Assembly (NCBI RefSeq): GCF_007679325.1
Contig: NZ_VEGI01000002.1
Coordinates: 434,001-498,000, forward strand
Direction: 5' to 3'
From: Arthrobacter sp. U41
Lineage (GTDB): Bacteria; Actinomycetota; Actinomycetes; Actinomycetales; Micrococcaceae
Length of the DNA: 64,000 nucleotides
How positions within the stretch are numbered: the stretch's first letter is position 1; each line of letters begins with the position of its first letter. Below, in pieces: positions 45,076-54,263 of the stretch. Made by a program: the position numbers and the translations under genes. The notes under the pieces were generated by a model. It had not been told where the DNA came from. It made no database searches and saw nothing but the letters and a program-made list of their open reading frames with translations.

Positions 45076-46065
45076 ATGAGCTCCGGACCGGGAGAATCCG
45101 CACCCCTTTCCGCACTGTACCGCGACCACCGCGACCTCACTCCGTTCCGCACTCCGGTCATACGGACACCTGTCCGCGGCCTCGCCGACGGTGTGGGAGG
45201 AGCGGTCTCGGGAGTCCTGGCCGGGCGGATCCGCGGCGCCTTGCCCGTGGAGGGCGGCGCGCCCCGGCTCGGCAAGGTGGGCGGGAGAGCGCCGGCCAAG
45301 GCGGCGAAGGCTGTCCACGCCGCCATTTTCGGCAGCTCCGATCCGGACCGGCTGATCGCGCTGGCGCACACATACCCCGGCTGGGCAGGGCTGTGCTACC
45401 TGATGGCGGGGCTGCAGAGCTACGCCCAGGGCGGGTACCTGCGAGCCTCCGAACTGCTCCAGCGCGGACTGCTGATCAGGAACGACGACGACGCCAACCG
45501 TTACGCCTTCACGTACCTGGCCCGCGTCATCACCCGCGTGTCCGTGGCGGACCGCGTCGAGGTCCCGGTCCTGTTCAGCGAGGAAGCCGTGTTCCTGGCC
45601 TTGTCCCACTCGCTGCGCGAGACCGGCCAGCGGGAGACCGCCCTTGCGGTCCTGAACGGACTGCCGCCGTCGTTGCCCATGGCCCTGGCGCGCTGCTCGC
45701 TGGCCGCTTCGCTGGGACGTGATGCGGACGTGGTGGAGGATACGGAAGGACTGCTTAACGGGGATGACCTTTCGGCGGCGTTGCTGCTGGTCCGGGCGCG
45801 CTCACTGCGGAAATTCGGTGCCAACGCGGCCGCCCGCGCCGCCCTGCAGGAGGTCCTGCGCCGACGCGGCACCGACTTCACGCTCCGCAGCGACGCCCTG
45901 ACGGACCGGGCACTCCTCCTGCTGGACAACGGGAGGAAAGCGCTCAGCCGCCGTGAGTGGCAGCCCCGCCCGCCCGCCGATCTGGAGCCGGTCCGGGCAG
46001 TCCGGAAGGACGCCGAATTGCATGAGCTCTGGGACCGCGAATACGGCAGGGCCGACGACGACTGA
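45076..46065 (+). CDS. Conserved actinobacterial protein with TPR-like helices
   Basis: 329-residue protein, not recognised by name. After a Pro/Gly/Arg-rich first 60 residues, it is almost all alpha-helical, with repeated helix pairs (YLRASELLQRGLLIRNDDDANRYA; TALAVLNGLPPSLPMALARC; AAARAALQEVLRRRGTDF) resembling TPR repeats. No signal peptide or membrane helix. It may be a scaffold. TAACAT (45064-45069) is 6 nt before the ATG, so its mRNA is probably leaderless. Confidence 0.75.
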   Translation: MSSGPGESAPLSALYRDHRDLTPFRTPVIRTPVRGLADGVGGAVSGVLAGRIRGALPVEGGAPRLGKVGGRAPAKAAKAVHAAIFGSSDPDRLIALAHTYPGWAGLCYLMAGLQSYAQGGYLRASELLQRGLLIRNDDDANRYAFTYLARVITRVSVADRVEVPVLFSEEAVFLALSHSLRETGQRETALAVLNGLPPSLPMALARCSLAASLGRDADVVEDTEGLLNGDDLSAALLLVRARSLRKFGANAAARAALQEVLRRRGTDFTLRSDALTDRALLLLDNGRKALSRREWQPRPPADLEPVRAVRKDAELHELWDREYGRADDD

Positions 46066-46140
46066 ATCCCTGGCGCGGTGAGGTTCGTTCCGGATCACTG
46101 GCCCTTGCGGGCGTGCGAAAGCAGGGAGTACAAACGAGGG

Positions 46141-46497
46141 ATGAGAGATGCGGCAGCACGCTGGATGCAGCACTACGTCACGGCCTGGAAGTCGAACGAG
46201 CCGGAGGACATCAGAGCGCTCTTCACGGAAGGCGCGGTTTACGCCACCAGGCCGGACGATCCCGAGCCTTGGACCGGGCGTGAGCAGATCGTGGAGCGCT
46301 GGATCGCCGCGGGGGATGCGCCGGGGGATTGGACGTTCGAGTGGAAACTCCTCGGCGTCGACGGCGGGAGGGCCTTCGTGCAGGGCCGCACCGACTACGG
46401 CGGGGACAGCCGCAGTTATGACAATCTCTGGGTCATCCAGCTCACCGGGGACGGCCGGGCCACGGAATTCACCGAATGGTATATGCCGCGCAAGTGA
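46141..46497 (+). CDS. SnoaL/NTF2-like protein
   Basis: 118-residue NTF2-fold protein: MRDAAARWMQHYVTAWKSNEPEDIRALF then GREQIVERWIA and the C-terminal FTEWYMPRK. Unrelated in detail to the other NTF2-like gene. TTGCGG (46105-46110), 18 bp, then TACAAA (46129-46134) lies 6 nt before the ATG and may be a leaderless promoter. Ligand unknown. Confidence 0.8.
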   Translation: MRDAAARWMQHYVTAWKSNEPEDIRALFTEGAVYATRPDDPEPWTGREQIVERWIAAGDAPGDWTFEWKLLGVDGGRAFVQGRTDYGGDSRSYDNLWVIQLTGDGRATEFTEWYMPRK

Positions 46498-46539
46498 CCT
46501 CAGGTGAGGTTCGCCGGGCCCGGTCCCAGGCACGCGGGC

Positions 46540-47190
46540 TCAGCCGCGCGACAGGGCATGGCCCAGGAGGGGCAGCAGCTGTTCGGACAGCAGTACACCG
46601 CCCAGCGCTACCATGATCACGCCGCTGGCCAGCGTCACGTTCCGTGCCGCTCCCGGCCGCGAGTGCAGCAGCTTGCGTGCCAGCAACGCGACGCAGGTGT
46701 AGACCACGGCGACCAGGAGGACAAAGGTCAGGCCGAGGAGGCCGGACTGCACGGGCACGGGGAGGGGTGCCTCCGGGGTGACAAACTGCGGCACCAGGGC
46801 CACATAGAACAGCAGTCCCTTCGGGTTGATGCCGCTGGTTCCCATGCCCCGCAGGAACGTCCGGAACTGGTTCGCCGGTGCCCGCACGTCCGGGCTGCCG
46901 AAACTTGCTCCGCGCCAGGACCGGATGGTGGTGAGTCCGAGCCAAAGAAGGTAGGCCGCCCCGGCCACCGTCAGCCACCCCAGCACGCCGGGAATCCCCG
47001 TGAGCAGTGCCGCCAGGCCCGCGACCAGCAGTACGGTGTGCAGCACATAGCCGCCGCAGAGTCCGGCGACCGCGGGCACGAAGCTGCGCTGCTTCAGCCC
47101 CGCGGTGATGGAATACGCCCAGTCCACCCCGGGAGTGCAGGCCAGGGCGCCGGCAACCACCAGAAAGGCGAAAAACAGCTGGGGGTTCAT
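46540..47190 (-). CDS. LysE-family amino-acid exporter
   Basis: 216-residue inner-membrane translocator with six predicted helices. The family start reads FFAFLVVAGALACTPGVDWAYSITAGLKQRSFVPAVAG, with the GxxxxG-rich first loop, and GINPKGLLFYVALVPQF. It exports a basic or neutral amino acid. A divergent Lrp/AsnC gene 103 bp away is the likely regulator, as with LysG/LysE-type pairs. Confidence 0.9.
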   Translation of the reverse strand: MNPQLFFAFLVVAGALACTPGVDWAYSITAGLKQRSFVPAVAGLCGGYVLHTVLLVAGLAALLTGIPGVLGWLTVAGAAYLLWLGLTTIRSWRGASFGSPDVRAPANQFRTFLRGMGTSGINPKGLLFYVALVPQFVTPEAPLPVPVQSGLLGLTFVLLVAVVYTCVALLARKLLHSRPGAARNVTLASGVIMVALGGVLLSEQLLPLLGHALSRG

Positions 47191-47293
47191 GGTGATCTCC
47201 TGACGCGTGGGTACAGGAAAAGTCTAGGAAATCCGGCGCCGGAAGTGTTCCCTCTTTTCGCGCAGAAACCCTTGGTCCGGGTAAAATTATTGC

Positions 47294-47749
47294 GTGATTG
47301 ACCATTTGGACAGAAGTATCTTGCGCTACCTCAAAGAGGATGGCCGCATGACGGCCACGGCCCTCGCGGCCAAGGTGGGACTGACCGTGGCTCCCTGCCA
47401 CCGGCGGCTCCGTGACCTGGAGGCCTCCGGGGTCATCCGCGGCTACCGGGCGGACATCGATCCGGCCGCCGTGGGGCTCGGGTTCGAAGCGATCGTGTTC
47501 GTCACCCTGCGCCAGGTGGACCGGGCCACCATGGAGATTTTCGAAAACCGCGTGGCGGACAACGCGAATATCGTCGAGGCCCAGCGGCTGTTCGGTTCCC
47601 CTGACTACCTGCTGAAGGTCATCGCCGAGGACCTGCCGGCGTACCAGCGCTTTTACGATGCCGAGCTGAGCTCGCTGCCCGGCGTCGAACGGCTCACGTC
47701 GACGCTGGTGATGAAGAACCTGAAGCCCAATACCGGTCCGCCCGTGTAG
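47294..47749 (+). CDS. Lrp/AsnC-family regulator, divergent from LysE
   Basis: 151-residue feast/famine regulator. The N-terminal HTH (about 5-50: RYLKEDGRMTATALAAKVGLTVAPCHRRLRDLEASGVI) is followed by an alpha/beta RAM domain that ends TSTLVMKNLKP. The GTG start lies 6 nt after TAAAAT (47282-47287) and lacks a Shine-Dalgarno. Divergence from LysE suggests amino-acid-induced export. It ends 9 bp from a second, convergent Lrp gene. Confidence 0.9.
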   Translation: MIDHLDRSILRYLKEDGRMTATALAAKVGLTVAPCHRRLRDLEASGVIRGYRADIDPAAVGLGFEAIVFVTLRQVDRATMEIFENRVADNANIVEAQRLFGSPDYLLKVIAEDLPAYQRFYDAELSSLPGVERLTSTLVMKNLKPNTGPPV

Positions 47750-47758
47750 GCCATTGGC

Positions 47759-48226
47759 TCAGGCGCCCAGCAGCCCCGTGGTCCGGTAGGGGATGACCTC
47801 ACGCAGGAACATGCTGGTGGACGTCCGCACGATCCCGGGGCACAGCCGGATTTCCTCGGAGACGCGGTACAGATCGTCGGGACTCTTCGCCACCACGCGG
47901 ATCAGCAGGTCGGTCTCGCCGGCAGGAGCGTGGCATTCCAGCACCTCCGGGATGTTCCGCAGCGCAGCGATGGCCTCGTTCAGGTGGCTCTGGTCCAGTT
48001 CGGCACTGACCGACGCCGCCACGCCCCGGCCCAGCGCGGAAGGCAGGACCCGGCTGCTGTTGGACCGCAGGGCCCCCGACGCCGTCATCCGCTCCAGGCG
48101 CGACTGCACGGTGCCGCGGGCCAAGCCGAGTTTCTGGGCCAGCACCATGATCGGCAACCGGGGGTCGTCGTCGAGGGCGAGGAGGATCCGCCGGTCCGTC
48201 GCGTCGAGTTCCTGCAACGTGACCAC
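47759..48226 (-). CDS. Lrp/AsnC-family regulator
   Basis: 155-residue feast/famine regulator. HTH about 3-48 (LDATDRRILLALDDDPRLPIMVLAQKLGLARGTVQSRLERM), then the RAM ligand domain with LECHAPAGETDLLIRVVAKSPDDLYRVSEEI. The GTG before VTLQELDATDRR is chosen; the reading frame stays open for 60 more codons but these look non-coding (Cys-rich, Ser/Thr tract) and cover a promoter-like TACACT (48267-48272). Target unknown. Confidence 0.85.
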   Translation of the reverse strand: MVTLQELDATDRRILLALDDDPRLPIMVLAQKLGLARGTVQSRLERMTASGALRSNSSRVLPSALGRGVAASVSAELDQSHLNEAIAALRNIPEVLECHAPAGETDLLIRVVAKSPDDLYRVSEEIRLCPGIVRTSTSMFLREVIPYRTTGLLGA

Positions 48227-48618
48227 TTCCTGCGCGTTGTTGCATTCCTGTTTGATCAGATTGACCAGTGTAGTCGATGTCCGTTGCACCAACTGCAGGA
48301 CTTCTGTTGAAATAATGACAACGAAGGGACGCCGGCCACCGCCGGATCCCAACAGGCTACAAGTACCCCGGCACACCACCCGGACCTTGGATGAGGCTTC
48401 CCGCAAGGAACCCGCCCGCTGATTGACTCTTGTTCACACCATCGTCATTCCGCATCGTTCAATTCTCCATTTCGCAGTGCCATGGCCCGGAGCAACGCCG
48501 GGCCCGGCACGGCAAGAGCCCCTGAGCCACCGACGTCGGTTGTCCCGAAGTCATCGGTAGCTGAGGGGCTCTTGTGCTGTTGCAGGGACCACGGGGTGGC
48601 TGCGCATAGGCTGGTGAC
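48227..48618. other. 392-bp gap between divergent genes with a strong hairpin
   Basis: No gene found. Near the Lrp gene it is AT-rich with GTTG...CAAC (48304-48320 region) and the TACACT box. A 20-bp hairpin lies at 48514-48573. TAGGCT (48607-48612) 6 nt before gluQ is its likely promoter box. A 32-codon minus-strand ORF starting near 48452 has no ribosome site of note and is not called. Confidence 0.5.
48514..48573. repeat. 60-bp hairpin in a divergent intergenic gap
   Basis: Left arm AAGAGCCCCTGAGCCACCGA (48514-48533) and right arm (48554-48573, ending CTGAGGGGCTCTT) pair at 18 of 20 positions with a 20-nt loop. Neither flanking gene ends here, so it does not fit a simple terminator. Confidence 0.7.
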
Positions 48619-49515
48619 ATGACGTCAGCCGGCCGCTTCGCCCCCAGCCCCTCCGGCGAACTCCATGTCGGCAACCTCCGCACCGCCATCCTCGCCTGGC
48701 TCTTCGCCCGGTCCACCGGCAGGCGGTTCCTGATGCGGGTTGAGGACCTGGACCGGGCCCGGGCCGGCGCCGACGCGGAGCAGCTCCGGGACCTGGCCGC
48801 GATCGGTATTACGTGGGACGGCGATGTGGTCCGCCAGACCGACCGCGGAACCCTGTACGCGGAAGCGATCGGCCGGCTGACCGCGGCGGGTCTCACGTAC
48901 GAGTGCTTCTGCACCCGCCGGGAAATCCAGGAGGCCCCCTCCGCGCCGCATGCCCCGCAGGGAGCCTACCCGGGCACGTGCCGGGAATTGTCCGCGGGGG
49001 AACGGGAGGCGAAGCGAGCCGTCCGGCCCGCGGCGGTCCGGCTCCGGTCGGCCGTCCCGGAGGCGACCGTCCAAGACGTGCTGCACGGCAGCTACACCGG
49101 CGTTGTGGATGACTTTGTGCTCCGCCGCAACGACGGTGTGACGGCGTACAACCTCGCCGTTGTGGTGGACGACGCCGCCCAGGGGATCGACCAGGTGGTC
49201 CGCGGCGATGACCTGCTTCCCTCCACACCCCGGCAGGTCTACCTCGCCTCGCTGCTGAGTATTCCCGTTCCGGAATATGCCCACGTTCCGCTCGTCCTGA
49301 ACGCCGACGGCGCCCGGCTGGCCAAACGCGACGGCGCCGTCACCCTCACCGACCTTGCAGCGGCCGGGGCACCCGTGGACGAGGTGCGCGATGCACTGCT
49401 GGCGTCCCTGGGACTCCCGGCCGGGCCGCTGGCGGACGCACTCGCCGTGTTTGACCCGGCCGCGCTGCCGCGGCAGCCGTGGATCTGGCCCGGAATGGCA
49501 GGGCCGGACGCGTAG
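48619..49515 (+). CDS. gluQ: Glutamyl-Q tRNA(Asp) synthetase
   Basis: 298-residue short GluRS paralogue lacking the anticodon-binding domain; GluQ-RS attaches glutamate to queuosine in tRNA(Asp). The HIGH-like motif is SPSGELHVGNLRTAIL at 8-23, the Zn ligands lie in CFCTRREIQ and YPGTCREL, and the KMSKS-like motif is LAKRDGAVTL near 235. TAGGCT (48607-48612) is 6 nt before the ATG; leaderless. The stop codon overlaps the next gene's promoter box. Confidence 0.95.
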   Translation: MTSAGRFAPSPSGELHVGNLRTAILAWLFARSTGRRFLMRVEDLDRARAGADAEQLRDLAAIGITWDGDVVRQTDRGTLYAEAIGRLTAAGLTYECFCTRREIQEAPSAPHAPQGAYPGTCRELSAGEREAKRAVRPAAVRLRSAVPEATVQDVLHGSYTGVVDDFVLRRNDGVTAYNLAVVVDDAAQGIDQVVRGDDLLPSTPRQVYLASLLSIPVPEYAHVPLVLNADGARLAKRDGAVTLTDLAAAGAPVDEVRDALLASLGLPAGPLADALAVFDPAALPRQPWIWPGMAGPDA

Positions 49516-49524
49516 GCTGGAAGC

Positions 49525-50199
49525 ATGTCAGAACCAGAGTTCAGGGAATCGCGCAGCCCGCAGCCGAGTTTTACCGTCGAGACGGCCAAGGTTCTCGCCG
49601 AAGTGGCCCACAACCGGCAGAAGGACAAGCTCAAGCGGCCCTACCGCGAGCACGTGATCGCTGTCGGGGATGCCCTGGCGGACTTCGACGACGACATCCG
49701 GATTGCCGGGTATCTGCACGACATCGCCGAGGACACCCCGATGACCCGGCAGGCCCTGCTGGACATGGGTGTTTCCGAGCGCGCCGTGGACATCATCGAG
49801 CGCGTCACCAAGCGCCTGCACGAGAACCCGGACGACTACCAGGCCGGCATCCGGTACATCGCCGAGGACCACGACGCCACCCTCGTGAAGATCGCGGACA
49901 ATGCGCACAATTCGCTGCCGGAGCGCGTCAAGGCGCTGGCTGAGAAGTGGCCGGATAAGCCCCCGGTAACCCGGTACAACGACGCCCGCCCGGTGCTCTA
50001 CGCCGCGGTTCCGGTGGAGGAAACCCGGAAAATCCTGGCCCGCATCAACCCGTGGCTGCGGGAGGAACTCGACGATCTGCTCGACGAGGCGGATGACACC
50101 GACTACGAGAACCTCTCCTACGACGACGCCCCGAGGGATGAACCGACGGCGGCCGCCGCCGAGCCTGCCGCCGCCGAGGCCGAGTCGCACCGGAACTGA
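49525..50199 (+). CDS. HD-domain protein, probable small alarmone (ppGpp) hydrolase
   Basis: 224-residue HD-superfamily hydrolase related to the RelA/SpoT hydrolase domain and MESH1. Metal/HD motifs: YREHVIAVGDALADFDDDIRIAGYLHDIAEDTP (His, His-Asp, Glu-Asp) and ATLVKIADNAHNSL, like KLADRLHN in SpoT. No synthetase or TGS/ACT domain follows; the C-terminal 35 residues are an acidic, Ala/Glu-rich tail. TAGGCT overlaps the gluQ stop and lies 6 nt before the ATG. Substrate (ppGpp or another pyrophosphate) is inferred. Confidence 0.82.
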   Translation: MSEPEFRESRSPQPSFTVETAKVLAEVAHNRQKDKLKRPYREHVIAVGDALADFDDDIRIAGYLHDIAEDTPMTRQALLDMGVSERAVDIIERVTKRLHENPDDYQAGIRYIAEDHDATLVKIADNAHNSLPERVKALAEKWPDKPPVTRYNDARPVLYAAVPVEETRKILARINPWLREELDDLLDEADDTDYENLSYDDAPRDEPTAAAAEPAAAEAESHRN

Positions 50200-50201
50200 C
50201 A

Positions 50202-51203
50202 ATGCGCGGCTACGTCCTCACCCGTTACGGCGGGCCGGAGGCCATGGAGCTCCGTGATCTTCCCCAGCCGCAGCCCGGGCCCGGCGACGTCCGGATCCGG
50301 GTCGCCGCAGCAGGCCTGAACCCGGTGGACATCAAAATGCGCCAGGGCGCGCTCCGTCCCATCAGCCCGTTCCGGCTGCCGGTTGTCGCCGGCTGCGAGG
50401 TCGCCGGAACGGTCGACGCCGTCGGACCCGGGCCGAGTCGTTTCGCGGTGGGGGACCGTGTCTACGCGCGGGTGGACAAACGCAGGCTGGGCGCCTTCGC
50501 CGAATTCGTGTGCGTGCAGCAGGAACTCGTAGCCGCCATGCCGGCGTCGATTGGGTTCGGCGAGGCGGCCGGACTTCCGCTGGCCGGGTTGACTGCGTTG
50601 CAGGCGCTCCGCGACGAACTCGACGTCGGCCCCGGCACCCGGCTCTTCATCTCCGGCGGGGCCGGGGGCGTGGGAACGCTCGCGATCCAGCTCGCGAAAC
50701 ACTTCGGCGCGGAGGTCACCACCACCGCCTCGGCCCGCGGCGATGCGCTGGTGCGGCGGCTGGGGGCGGACCGCGTTATCGATTACACGAGGGAGGACTT
50801 CGCCGGTGTGCTGCACGATTTCGACGCCGTGCTGGACCTGGTGGGCGGCGCGACGCTCGAGGAATCCTTCCGCATCCTCCGTCCGGGCGGGCGCGTAGTT
50901 TCCATCGCAGGGGTTCCGGAGCCGCTCACCGCGACGAAGGACCTTGACGCTCCGGCGTGGCTCACCGCCGCATTCTGGGTGATGAGCCTGGGCATCCGCA
51001 GGCGGGCCCGCAAGGCGAAGACCAGCTACCGCTACCTGTTTATGCGCCCGAGCGGGGACGGACTGCGCTTCCTGGCATCGCTCGTCGACGCCGGCCAGCT
51101 GCAGCCGGTGGTGGACAGCAGCTATCCGTTCGACCGGATCGCCGAGGCCTTTGCCGCGCTGGAACAGGGCCACGCCAAGGGCAAAATCGTCATCACCTTC
51201 TGA
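50202..51203 (+). CDS. NADP-dependent zinc-free quinone oxidoreductase-like protein
   Basis: 333-residue MDR-superfamily enzyme. The N-terminal catalytic domain begins MRGYVLTRYGGPEAMELRDLPQPQPG, with GRVVSIAGVP later, and the NADP Rossmann loop is SGGAGGVGTLAIQLAKHFGA near 155. No structural-Zn cysteine cluster is visible, which fits quinone oxidoreductases. It starts 3 bp after the HD gene stop, so the two are co-transcribed. Confidence 0.9.
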   Translation: MRGYVLTRYGGPEAMELRDLPQPQPGPGDVRIRVAAAGLNPVDIKMRQGALRPISPFRLPVVAGCEVAGTVDAVGPGPSRFAVGDRVYARVDKRRLGAFAEFVCVQQELVAAMPASIGFGEAAGLPLAGLTALQALRDELDVGPGTRLFISGGAGGVGTLAIQLAKHFGAEVTTTASARGDALVRRLGADRVIDYTREDFAGVLHDFDAVLDLVGGATLEESFRILRPGGRVVSIAGVPEPLTATKDLDAPAWLTAAFWVMSLGIRRRARKAKTSYRYLFMRPSGDGLRFLASLVDAGQLQPVVDSSYPFDRIAEAFAALEQGHAKGKIVITF

Positions 51204-51214
51204 CAAACGTGCGG

Positions 51215-52531
51215 CTACACCCGGCCCAGGGCGTCGATGTCCTCCAGGAACTGCTGGTGGACCTCGTCGCTCACCGTGGTCCGGGTCTCCGCAATCGCGT
51301 CGAGGTAGTCCTGCGTCGCGGGGCCCTTCCGGACGGCCTCGCGGATGGAGGCGTTGCCGCTGGAAGCCAGGCCGCCGTCGTCGTACACCGCTTTCTCCAG
51401 TGCCCGCTGGGACGCGCTCCGGGCGGCGTACTCGATGTCGGCGGGGGAGAATCCCTCGGTGCGGTCCACCAGCAGCTCCACGTCCACGTCGTCCACCACC
51501 GTGGCGGGAATGAACCGCTGCCACATGGCCTCGCGGGCCTGGCGGTCGGGCAGGCCGATGGGGATGACGTAGTCGAAGCGGCCGTGGCGCAGGAAGGCCG
51601 AATCCAGGGCGCGGATGAAGTTCGTGGCGCAGACCAGCAGGCGGCCGGGCTGCTCCCGGAAGGCCGGGATGATTTTCAGGAGTTCGTTGGTGACACCCTG
51701 CAGCGGCGACGGCGGTTCGCCGGAACGCTGCGCGGCGATCTCCTCCACCTCATCGATGAACACCACGGCGTGTTCCAGCTCGGCGATCTCCAGGAACGTC
51801 TCGCGCAGGGCGCCCGCCAGGCCCTTGGGATCGGAGGCCAGCCGGGAGGGGAAGACCTCCACGAACGGCCACTCGAGCCGGGATGCAATCGCCTTCGCGA
51901 ACGTGGTCTTGCCGGTGCCGGGCGGGCCGAAAAGGACGACGGCGCGCGGCGGCACCACCCCGTACTCGTCGGCGAGGTCGGCCTCGGCCAGGGGCAGGAC
52001 CAGGCGGCGTTCCAGCAGTTCCTTCTCATTCCGCATGCCGGCGACATTTTCCCAGAGGTCGCGGGCCAGGATCCGGCCGCCCAGCAGGCTGAGGGGTTCG
52101 AGTTCCTGGCGCTGCACCGGAATCTTCCGCTCGAAGTAGCGAAGGTTCTTCTTCAGCACAAACCCGCGTCCCAGGAACGCCTCCACCCGGGTCTCGGATT
52201 CCGGCATAAGCGCGGATAGCTTGTTCAGGCCGTGCGGTGCCATCCGGTTTTCGACGGCGGCCAGCAGCGACGTGCCGATGCCGCGGCCGCGGTACTCGGG
52301 GAGGGTGGCGAGGAACACGATCCAGCCCTGGTCATGGGCGGCGCGTCCGACGGCGGCGCCCACCACCTGATCCCCCAGCACCGCGACGACGGCGTGGTCC
52401 TTTTCGCACGAGGCCAGTACCTCGGACAGTGCATAGACCGGCTCCACGTTGGTGGCCTTGAGGGTCTCCCAGAGGTGCAGGATGCCGTCAAGGTCGGCCG
52501 AGTGGAAATCCCTGATTCGCCAGGTGGTCAT
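51215..52531 (-). CDS. GNAT acetyltransferase-AAA+ ATPase fusion protein
   Basis: 438-residue two-domain protein. Residues 1-150 are a GNAT domain (LPEYRGRGIGTSLLAAVENRM as motif A, then MPESETRVEAFLGRGF). Residues 170-435 are an AAA+ ATPase of the FtsH/CDC48-like clade: Walker A FGPPGTGKTTFAKAI near 202, Walker B AVVFIDEVEEI near 258, sensor-1/SRH ATNFIRALDSAFLRHGRFD, and a C-terminal helical lid. There is no protease or transmembrane domain. The pairing suggests ATP-driven remodelling linked to acetylation, but no target is visible. Confidence 0.85.
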   Translation of the reverse strand: MTTWRIRDFHSADLDGILHLWETLKATNVEPVYALSEVLASCEKDHAVVAVLGDQVVGAAVGRAAHDQGWIVFLATLPEYRGRGIGTSLLAAVENRMAPHGLNKLSALMPESETRVEAFLGRGFVLKKNLRYFERKIPVQRQELEPLSLLGGRILARDLWENVAGMRNEKELLERRLVLPLAEADLADEYGVVPPRAVVLFGPPGTGKTTFAKAIASRLEWPFVEVFPSRLASDPKGLAGALRETFLEIAELEHAVVFIDEVEEIAAQRSGEPPSPLQGVTNELLKIIPAFREQPGRLLVCATNFIRALDSAFLRHGRFDYVIPIGLPDRQAREAMWQRFIPATVVDDVDVELLVDRTEGFSPADIEYAARSASQRALEKAVYDDGGLASSGNASIREAVRKGPATQDYLDAIAETRTTVSDEVHQQFLEDIDALGRV

Positions 52532-52652
52532 GAGGTGTCTCCCGGGTGGTTCGTCGCTGAGCCAGTGTGAGTCTGTCTGCTGAGCATATGCGACCTGGAT
52601 CCGGGAGGGGTTGCGGGGACGTTGCGTTACGGGGAGGCGGAACGCCGGAAGA

Positions 52653-54236
52653 CTACTCCGAATCTCCGTCGGCGGACCCGTCCATGCCGCGCGCGGGACG
52701 GGCGGCCACGAGCGGATACGGGCCGGTGAAACCGTCGCGGACCGCGGCAATTTCCAGGATGCGGTGCCGGCTGAGGCGCCAGCCGAGCATCAGGAGCGGA
52801 ACGATGACCACGATGGACGCGATGGTCCACGTTCCCACCGGCGAGTCGAATGCCATGAGGATCAGTACCGCCAGGAGGAAGGCCAGCGTGACCCAGCCCG
52901 TGACGGGGGCGCCGGGCATCCGGAAGGCGGGCCGGAGCAGTTCCCCGCGGGCTGCGAGCCGGGCAAGCTGCATCTGGCACAGGACGATCATGGCCCAGGT
53001 ACAGATGATGCCCAGCGATGCGACGTTCAGGACGATCTCGAAGGCCTCGGCCGGGACCAGGGCGTTCAGGATGACCCCCAGGACCGCCACAACGGCGGTA
53101 AGGGCGATGCCGCCGTAGGGGACACCGGACTTGTTCATTCGTCCGGCGAATTTCGGCGCAGAACCAGCAACGGACATCGACCGCATGATCCGGCCGGTGG
53201 AGTAGAGGCCGGCGTTGAGCGAGGACAGGGCCGCGGTCAGGACCACAAGGTTCATGATGGCGTCCACACCGTCGACGCCGATGGAGCCGAAGAACGTCAC
53301 GAAGGGGCTTTCGCCGGCCTTGTAGGCGTTATAGGGCAAAAGCAGCGAGAGCAGTACCAGCGAGCCGACGTAGAACACCGCGATACGGACGATCACTGTG
53401 TTGATGGCCCGCGGCATGATCTTTTCCGGGTTTTCCGTCTCGCCGGCGGCGGTGCCGATCAGCTCGATCGAGGCGTAGGCGAACACGACGCCCTGCATCA
53501 CCACGACTGCGGGCAACAGACCGTTGGGGAACATGCCGCCGTTGTCCGCGATGAGGCTGAAGCCGACCTCCTGGCCTGCGACGGGGGTGCCGAAGATGAC
53601 GAAGTAGGTGCCGATGAGCAGGAAGGACACGAGCGCCACCACCTTGATCAGCGCGAACCAGAATTCGAGCTCGCCGAACACCTTGACGCTGATGAGGTTG
53701 AGGCCCAGGACCAGGATCAGGGCGGCCAGGGCCCAAGCCCACTGCGGTACGTCCGCGATCGGCGCCCAGTACTTCTTGAAGAAGTTCATGTACAGCGCGA
53801 CGGCGGTGATGTCCACGATCGCCGTCATGGCCCAGTTCAGCCAGTACAGCCAGCCGGTGACGAACGCGGCCTTCTCGCCGAAGAATTCGCGGGCATAAGA
53901 GACGAACGAGCCCGACGACGGCCGGTGCATGACGAGTTCGCCGAGGGCGCGCAGGATCATGAAGGCGAAGAACCCGCAGACTGCATAGCTGATGATGAGG
54001 GCGGGTCCGGCAGTGGCGAGGCGGCCGCCCGCGCCCATGAACAGGCCGGTGCCGATGGCGCCGCCGATCGCGATCATCTGCACCTGCCGGGGTTTCAGGC
54101 CCTTGTGGTAGCCCTGGTCCTCGGCGTGGAGCGCTGCCTCGGAGGCATGGGCATGCGCGGGAATGGTGTGGTCGGAGATGGCAGGCTGCTGCTGGGCCGT
54201 CTGTTTTTGGGCGCGGGCAGTTTCGGGATAAGTCAT
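52653..54236 (-). CDS. Amino-acid permease (asparagine permease-like, APC family)
   Basis: 527-residue twelve-helix APC permease. The N-terminal cytoplasmic arm is long (about 47 residues), then [32 protein letters not shown], the amino-acid permease motif, and [19 protein letters not shown]. Its position after asparaginase and aspartase points to asparagine import (AnsP-like). It is the last gene of the operon. AAGGAC precedes the ATG. Confidence 0.9.
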   Translation of the reverse strand: MTYPETARAQKQTAQQQPAISDHTIPAHAHASEAALHAEDQGYHKGLKPRQVQMIAIGGAIGTGLFMGAGGRLATAGPALIISYAVCGFFAFMILRALGELVMHRPSSGSFVSYAREFFGEKAAFVTGWLYWLNWAMTAIVDITAVALYMNFFKKYWAPIADVPQWAWALAALILVLGLNLISVKVFGELEFWFALIKVVALVSFLLIGTYFVIFGTPVAGQEVGFSLIADNGGMFPNGLLPAVVVMQGVVFAYASIELIGTAAGETENPEKIMPRAINTVIVRIAVFYVGSLVLLSLLLPYNAYKAGESPFVTFFGSIGVDGVDAIMNLVVLTAALSSLNAGLYSTGRIMRSMSVAGSAPKFAGRMNKSGVPYGGIALTAVVAVLGVILNALVPAEAFEIVLNVASLGIICTWAMIVLCQMQLARLAARGELLRPAFRMPGAPVTGWVTLAFLLAVLILMAFDSPVGTWTIASIVVIVPLLMLGWRLSRHRILEIAAVRDGFTGPYPLVAARPARGMDGSADGDSE

Positions 54237-54263
54237 GAGGGTCCTTCGGGGTTCGAGGGTGCG

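Noticed and set aside
48407..48453. 32-codon minus-strand ORF upstream of the second Lrp gene
   Set aside because: Weak start context, no conserved pattern, and it overlaps the likely regulatory region.
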